From the NCBI GenBank assembly GCA_003170035.1, contig PMZX01000533.1, positions 1 through 8,240 of the forward strand: DNA of 8,240 nucleotides. Reading direction: 5' to 3'. Shown in pieces: positions 6,315-8,240 of the stretch. The notes beneath the pieces are model-generated. The model did not search any database. It worked only from the letters and a program-made list of their open reading frames with translations, and was not told the origin of the DNA. This DNA comes from Myxococcales bacterium (lineage in GTDB: Bacteria; Myxococcota_A; Polyangia; Fen-1088). How positions within the stretch are numbered: the first letter of the stretch is position 1; the number at the start of each line of letters is the position of its first letter. The position numbers and the translations under genes are program-made.

Positions 6315-7190
6315 AATCTTGGCCAAAATGGCGTCTAGCTGGTCGAGCGAGCCGTAGTGGATCTCGACGTGGCCGCGGCCTGGGCTGGCCTCGACCAGCT
6401 TGACCCGCGCTGAAAGGGCACGTTGTAGGCGCAGGGCCAGGTCGCGCGCGGCCGGCGATTGCCTTTCCGGCGGCGGGGCAGGGCGGTCGCCGTCTTCGCG
6501 TTCGCGGCGGACCAGCGCCTCGACCTGGCGGACGGACAGTCCGCGGCTCGCCGTCTGGCGTGCCAGTCGTTCTATGACCGCGTCGTCCTCGAGACCGAGG
6601 AGAGCGCGCGCGTGGCCCATGGACAGGCGCCCCTCGACCACCATGGCCCGCACCGAGGGCGGCAGCTTGAGCAGACGGAGAGCGTTGGCCACCGTGCTGC
6701 GCTCCTTGCCCACCCGCGCGGCCAGCGATTCCTGCGTGTAGCCGAATTCGGCCACCAGATGTTGATAGCCCTCGGCCTCTTCGATGGGGTTGAGATCCTC
6801 GCGTTGCAGGTTCTCGACCAGCGCAAGCTCGAAGGCTTGCGCCTCTGCCACCTCCCGGATGATCACCGGCACCTGATGCAGCCCGGCCCGCTGGGCTGCT
6901 CGCCAGCGCCGCTCGCCCGCGACCAATTCGAAGCCACCTGCCGGTCGGACACGCACCACCAGCGGCTGAATGATGCCCTGACTGCGGATGGACTCGGCCA
7001 GCTCACTCAGGCGGGCGTCATCGAACCTCTTGCGCGGCTGTTTTCCCGAGGGGTGGATGTTCTCGATATCGACCGCGCGCAGGCTACCGTCCGACTTGGC
7101 CCGCGCCTTGTCTTCCGGATCGGCAGCCGCCGCCGGAATCAGGGCGGCCAGGCCGCGCCCCAGCGCCTGGCGCTTTCCCCCGCCGGTCAA
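6303..7190 (-). CDS. parB: Chromosome-partitioning protein ParB
   Basis: This 295-residue ParB/Spo0J-family CTPase of normal length would load at parS sites, slide as a clamp and guide origin segregation with ParA. Domains in order: an N-terminal ParA-interacting segment with LGRGLAALIP (10-19); the ParB/Srx CTP-binding domain (about 38-130) with QPRKRFDD (51-58), GERRWRAAQR (92-101) and ENLQREDLNPIEEAEGY (126-142); a helix-turn-helix DNA-binding segment TQESLAARVGKERSTVANAL (152-171); a polar Pro-rich linker (about 230-248); and a C-terminal dimerisation domain (about 249-294). All CTP-binding boxes look intact. The start is TTG at 7190, supported by GGAGG (complement of 7195-7199) four bases upstream and by the expected N-terminal motif. 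The TTG overlaps the parA stop as TTGA, implying translational coupling. The 3' end overlaps the glycosylase gene tail to tail. Identification is very sure. Confidence 0.97.
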   Translation of the reverse strand: MTGGGKRQALGRGLAALIPAAAADPEDKARAKSDGSLRAVDIENIHPSGKQPRKRFDDARLSELAESIRSQGIIQPLVVRVRPAGGFELVAGERRWRAAQRAGLHQVPVIIREVAEAQAFELALVENLQREDLNPIEEAEGYQHLVAEFGYTQESLAARVGKERSTVANALRLLKLPPSVRAMVVEGRLSMGHARALLGLEDDAVIERLARQTASRGLSVRQVEALVRREREDGDRPAPPPERQSPAARDLALRLQRALSARVKLVEASPGRGHVEIHYGSLDQLDAILAKILGN

Positions 7191-7981
7191 GAAGCCTCCG
7201 CTTTAGGTCGCGCGTGGCGGGCCAGAAACTCGCGCGCGGCCTCCATGTAGCTCTTGGCGCCCTTGGATGCGACGTCATAGAGCAGGATGGGCTTGCCAAA
7301 CGACGGGGCCTCGGACAGGCGCACGTTGCGCGGGATGGGTGTGTCGTACACCCGGCCGCCGAAGTGGTTGCGCACCTCACTGGCCACCTGCTCGGTCAGG
7401 TTCTGGCGCGTGTCGACCATGCAAAGGAGAATACCCTCGATATCGAGGCCGGGGTTGAGGGACCGACCCACCAGATTGACCGTGGCTTGCAGGTCGGAGA
7501 GACCTTCCAGGGCGTAGTACTCGCATTGCAGTGGGACCAGAACCCCATCGGCGGCGCACAGTGCATTGAGGGTGAGCAAGCCGAGCGAGGGTGGGGTGTC
7601 AATGATGATGAAGTCGTAGTCAGGCGCCACCAGGCGCAAGGGATCGCGCAGCTTCATCTCGCGTGAAGGCTCCGACACCAGCTCGATCTCGGCGCCCGCC
7701 AGGTCTTGGCCCGACGGCACCAGCGTGAGGAAGGGCAGCTCGGTCGCACGGGTGACCTGCGCGACGGTTTTCTCGCCGATGAGCACGTCGTACACGCTGC
7801 CCTGTTTCGCGCCCGCCGCCTGCCGGGTGTGGCCGAGGCCCGAGGTGGCGTTTCCCTGCGGGTCCATGTCCACCAGAAGCACGCGTTTCTCGGCCACCGC
7901 AAGCGAAGCGGAAAGGTTGACTGCGGTGGTCGTCTTTCCGACGCCCCCCTTCTGGTTCGCGACCGCGATGACCCTTCCCAT
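7187..7981 (-). CDS. parA: Chromosome-partitioning ATPase ParA (Soj family)
   Basis: This 264-residue Walker-type ATPase would bind DNA non-specifically in its ATP-bound dimer form and move the ParB-parS complex. Seen here: the deviant Walker A motif KGGVGKTTT (11-19) with both signature lysines; Walker A' region VLLVDMDPQGNATSG (34-48); Walker B region FIIIDTPPSLGLLTLNAL (about 123-140); and the conserved C-terminal stretch TPIPRNVRLSEAPSFGKPIL (213-232). It lacks the N-terminal helix-turn-helix of plasmid type Ia ParA, so it is the chromosomal, short form. The ATG at 7981 begins directly at the conserved MGRVIAVANQKGG; no strong SD precedes it. parB follows with a TTGA overlap. The rsmG/mnmG genes often found next to parAB are not seen on the upstream side, where a divergent gene begins at 8169. 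Confidence 0.97.
   Translation of the reverse strand: MGRVIAVANQKGGVGKTTTAVNLSASLAVAEKRVLLVDMDPQGNATSGLGHTRQAAGAKQGSVYDVLIGEKTVAQVTRATELPFLTLVPSGQDLAGAEIELVSEPSREMKLRDPLRLVAPDYDFIIIDTPPSLGLLTLNALCAADGVLVPLQCEYYALEGLSDLQATVNLVGRSLNPGLDIEGILLCMVDTRQNLTEQVASEVRNHFGGRVYDTPIPRNVRLSEAPSFGKPILLYDVASKGAKSYMEAAREFLARHARPKAEAS
7195..7199 (-). promoter_or_regulatory. Ribosome-binding site of parB inside parA
   Basis: GGAGG on the minus strand lies inside the last codons of parA, four bases before the parB TTG. It decides the TTG start over internal alternatives and supports coupled translation. Confidence 0.75.
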
Positions 7982-8011
7982 GGTGCTGTGATCCCGTCGA
8001 GCGGGCTCACC

Positions 8012-8041
8012 CTCCTAGCATCAATGGGGCGGGCGTTTCAA
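8012..8041 (-). promoter_or_regulatory. Weak candidate promoter for parAB
   Basis: On the minus strand TTGAAA (complement of 8036-8041) matches the -35 consensus at five of six positions. TAGGAG (complement of 8012-8017) lies 18 bp downstream and matches the -10 consensus at three of six. It would give a leader of about 25 nt before the parA ATG. It is the best candidate I see, but weak. Confidence 0.2.
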
Positions 8042-8069
8042 CCGAGCCGGCTCGGAACACGGAGCCGGC
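8042..8069. promoter_or_regulatory. Overlapping palindromes in the parA upstream gap
   Basis: Positions 8042-8055 are a perfect 14-bp palindrome with CCGAGCC as the half-site. Its right half also pairs with a third half-site: GCCGGCTC (8046-8053) is complementary to GAGCCGGC (8062-8069) across 8 nt. The GAGCCGG core therefore occurs at 8044-8050, inverted at 8047-8053, and again at 8062-8068, 18 bp from the first. No T-run follows on either strand, so a terminator is unlikely. An operator or RNA hairpin near the parA promoter is more plausible. Confidence 0.4.
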
Positions 8070-8093
8070 CGTGCAGAAAAAGAAAGCACAAAC

Positions 8094-8119
8094 TTGACGG
8101 GCTCTGAGGTTGCAATACT
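8094..8119 (+). promoter_or_regulatory. Candidate promoter of the gene at 8169
   Basis: TTGACG (8094-8099) is a five-of-six -35 match. An extended -10, TG at 8111-8112 with AATACT at 8114-8119 (four of six), follows with a short 14-bp spacer. The TG extension could compensate for the spacing. The -10 overlaps the left arms of nested inverted repeats at 8108-8121, which suggests regulation at the promoter. Confidence 0.35.
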
Positions 8120-8154
8120 ACTTGAACCTACATGTAGTGCATTTCCCTGCAACC
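8108..8154. promoter_or_regulatory. Nested inverted repeats upstream of the gene at 8169
   Basis: Outer arms GGTTGCA (8108-8114) and TGCAACC (8148-8154) are perfectly complementary. Inner arms ACTAC (8117-8121) and GTAGT (8134-8138) nest inside, and a perfect 10-bp palindrome CTACATGTAG sits at 8128-8137. The right end stops one base before the AAGGAG ribosome-binding site, and the left arm covers the candidate -10 box. This may be an operator array or, if transcribed from further upstream, a leader hairpin that could affect translation. Confidence 0.4.
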
Positions 8155-8155
8155 C

Positions 8156-8161
8156 AAGGAG
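8156..8161 (+). promoter_or_regulatory. Strong ribosome-binding site
   Basis: AAGGAG sits seven bases before the ATG at 8169. It is the best Shine-Dalgarno sequence in the window and fixes that start codon. Confidence 0.8.
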
Positions 8162-8168
8162 CAACAAG

Positions 8169-8240
8169 ATGAGCTACGGCGATATGAAGACCTACCGGAC
8201 CTTCGAAGAGTTCGAGCGCGAGGAACTTCGTCGCATGGAC
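8169..8240 (+). CDS. 5' end of an unidentified gene, cut by the window edge
   Basis: The frame is open from ATG 8169 to the end of the window, giving 24 codons. The peptide starts MSYGDMKTYRTFEEFEREEL and is highly charged and likely helical. There is no signal peptide or membrane segment in what is visible. Support for a real gene comes from the strong AAGGAG site at 7-nt spacing, an upstream candidate promoter and a start divergent from parA. I do not recognise the family from this short stretch, and no function is offered. Confidence 0.7.
   Translation, partial: MSYGDMKTYRTFEEFEREELRRMD

Noticed and set aside
6459..7250. Long plus-strand open frame (263 codons) opposite parB
   Set aside because: It mirrors an unmistakable ParB and its product shows no domain. 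Shadow frame.
7654..8010. Minus-strand GTG frame starting 29 nt before parA, just after a GGAGG
   Set aside because: GGAGG abuts the GTG with no spacer, and the product is an out-of-frame reading of parA with low-complexity Arg-rich sequence.
8035..8040. GTTTCA as a possible parS half-site
   Set aside because: Only one 6-base half matches; the inverted partner is absent. I found no parS-like 16-mer elsewhere in the window.

Overview
The window is GC-rich bacterial DNA carrying six complete protein-coding genes and the first 24 codons of a seventh. It most resembles a chromosomal segment of a myxobacterium-like organism (Myxococcota, former Deltaproteobacteria). This rests on a DUF6178-type protein, a stand-alone secretion-ATPase N-terminal (MshEN) protein without its ATPase, and a chromosomal-type parA-parB pair, all with GC-rich codon use. 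The assignment is an inference from gene content. I see no transposase, phage gene, rRNA, tRNA or CRISPR array, and no stretch over 300 bases without a gene.

Layout. Positions 1-166 hold no gene I can support. A DUF6178-family protein of unknown function lies on the minus strand (167-1900). A 164-bp divergent gap follows. It contains a GC-rich REP-like element (1929-1998) and a -35/-10 pair placed so close to the next start codon that the mRNA may be leaderless. That next gene is a DUF47/PhoU-like protein (2065-2685, plus), here without the Pit phosphate transporter that often accompanies it. A 199-bp gap carries copy A of a dispersed element (hairpin plus purine-rich tail), then a polytopic GT87/DUF2029-like glycosyltransferase (2885-4102, plus). 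Convergent to it is a minus-strand protein (4145-5410) with a tandem MshEN motif, a proline-rich linker and a GAF-like C-terminal region. The divergent gap beyond it carries an operator-like dyad and copy B of the dispersed element. Next comes a MagIII/MpgII-like DNA glycosylase of the HhH-GPD superfamily (5574-6314, plus), which overlaps the 3' end of parB by 12 bp tail to tail. parA (7187-7981) and parB (6303-7190) form a minus-strand operon joined by a TTGA stop/start overlap. A 187-bp divergent gap holding two clusters of inverted repeats separates parA from a partial gene at 8169.

How they fit together. Only parA and parB form an obvious functional unit, chromosome segregation. The other genes look like separate transcription units covering phosphate/metal homeostasis, membrane glycosylation, nucleotide-second-messenger sensing and base-excision repair. 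The most notable items are the MshEN-GAF-like protein, a candidate c-di-GMP receptor uncoupled from any ATPase; the paired hairpin-purine element; the candidate leaderless DUF47 gene; and the symmetric elements in the parA-8169 gap. I found no clearly new multi-gene system.
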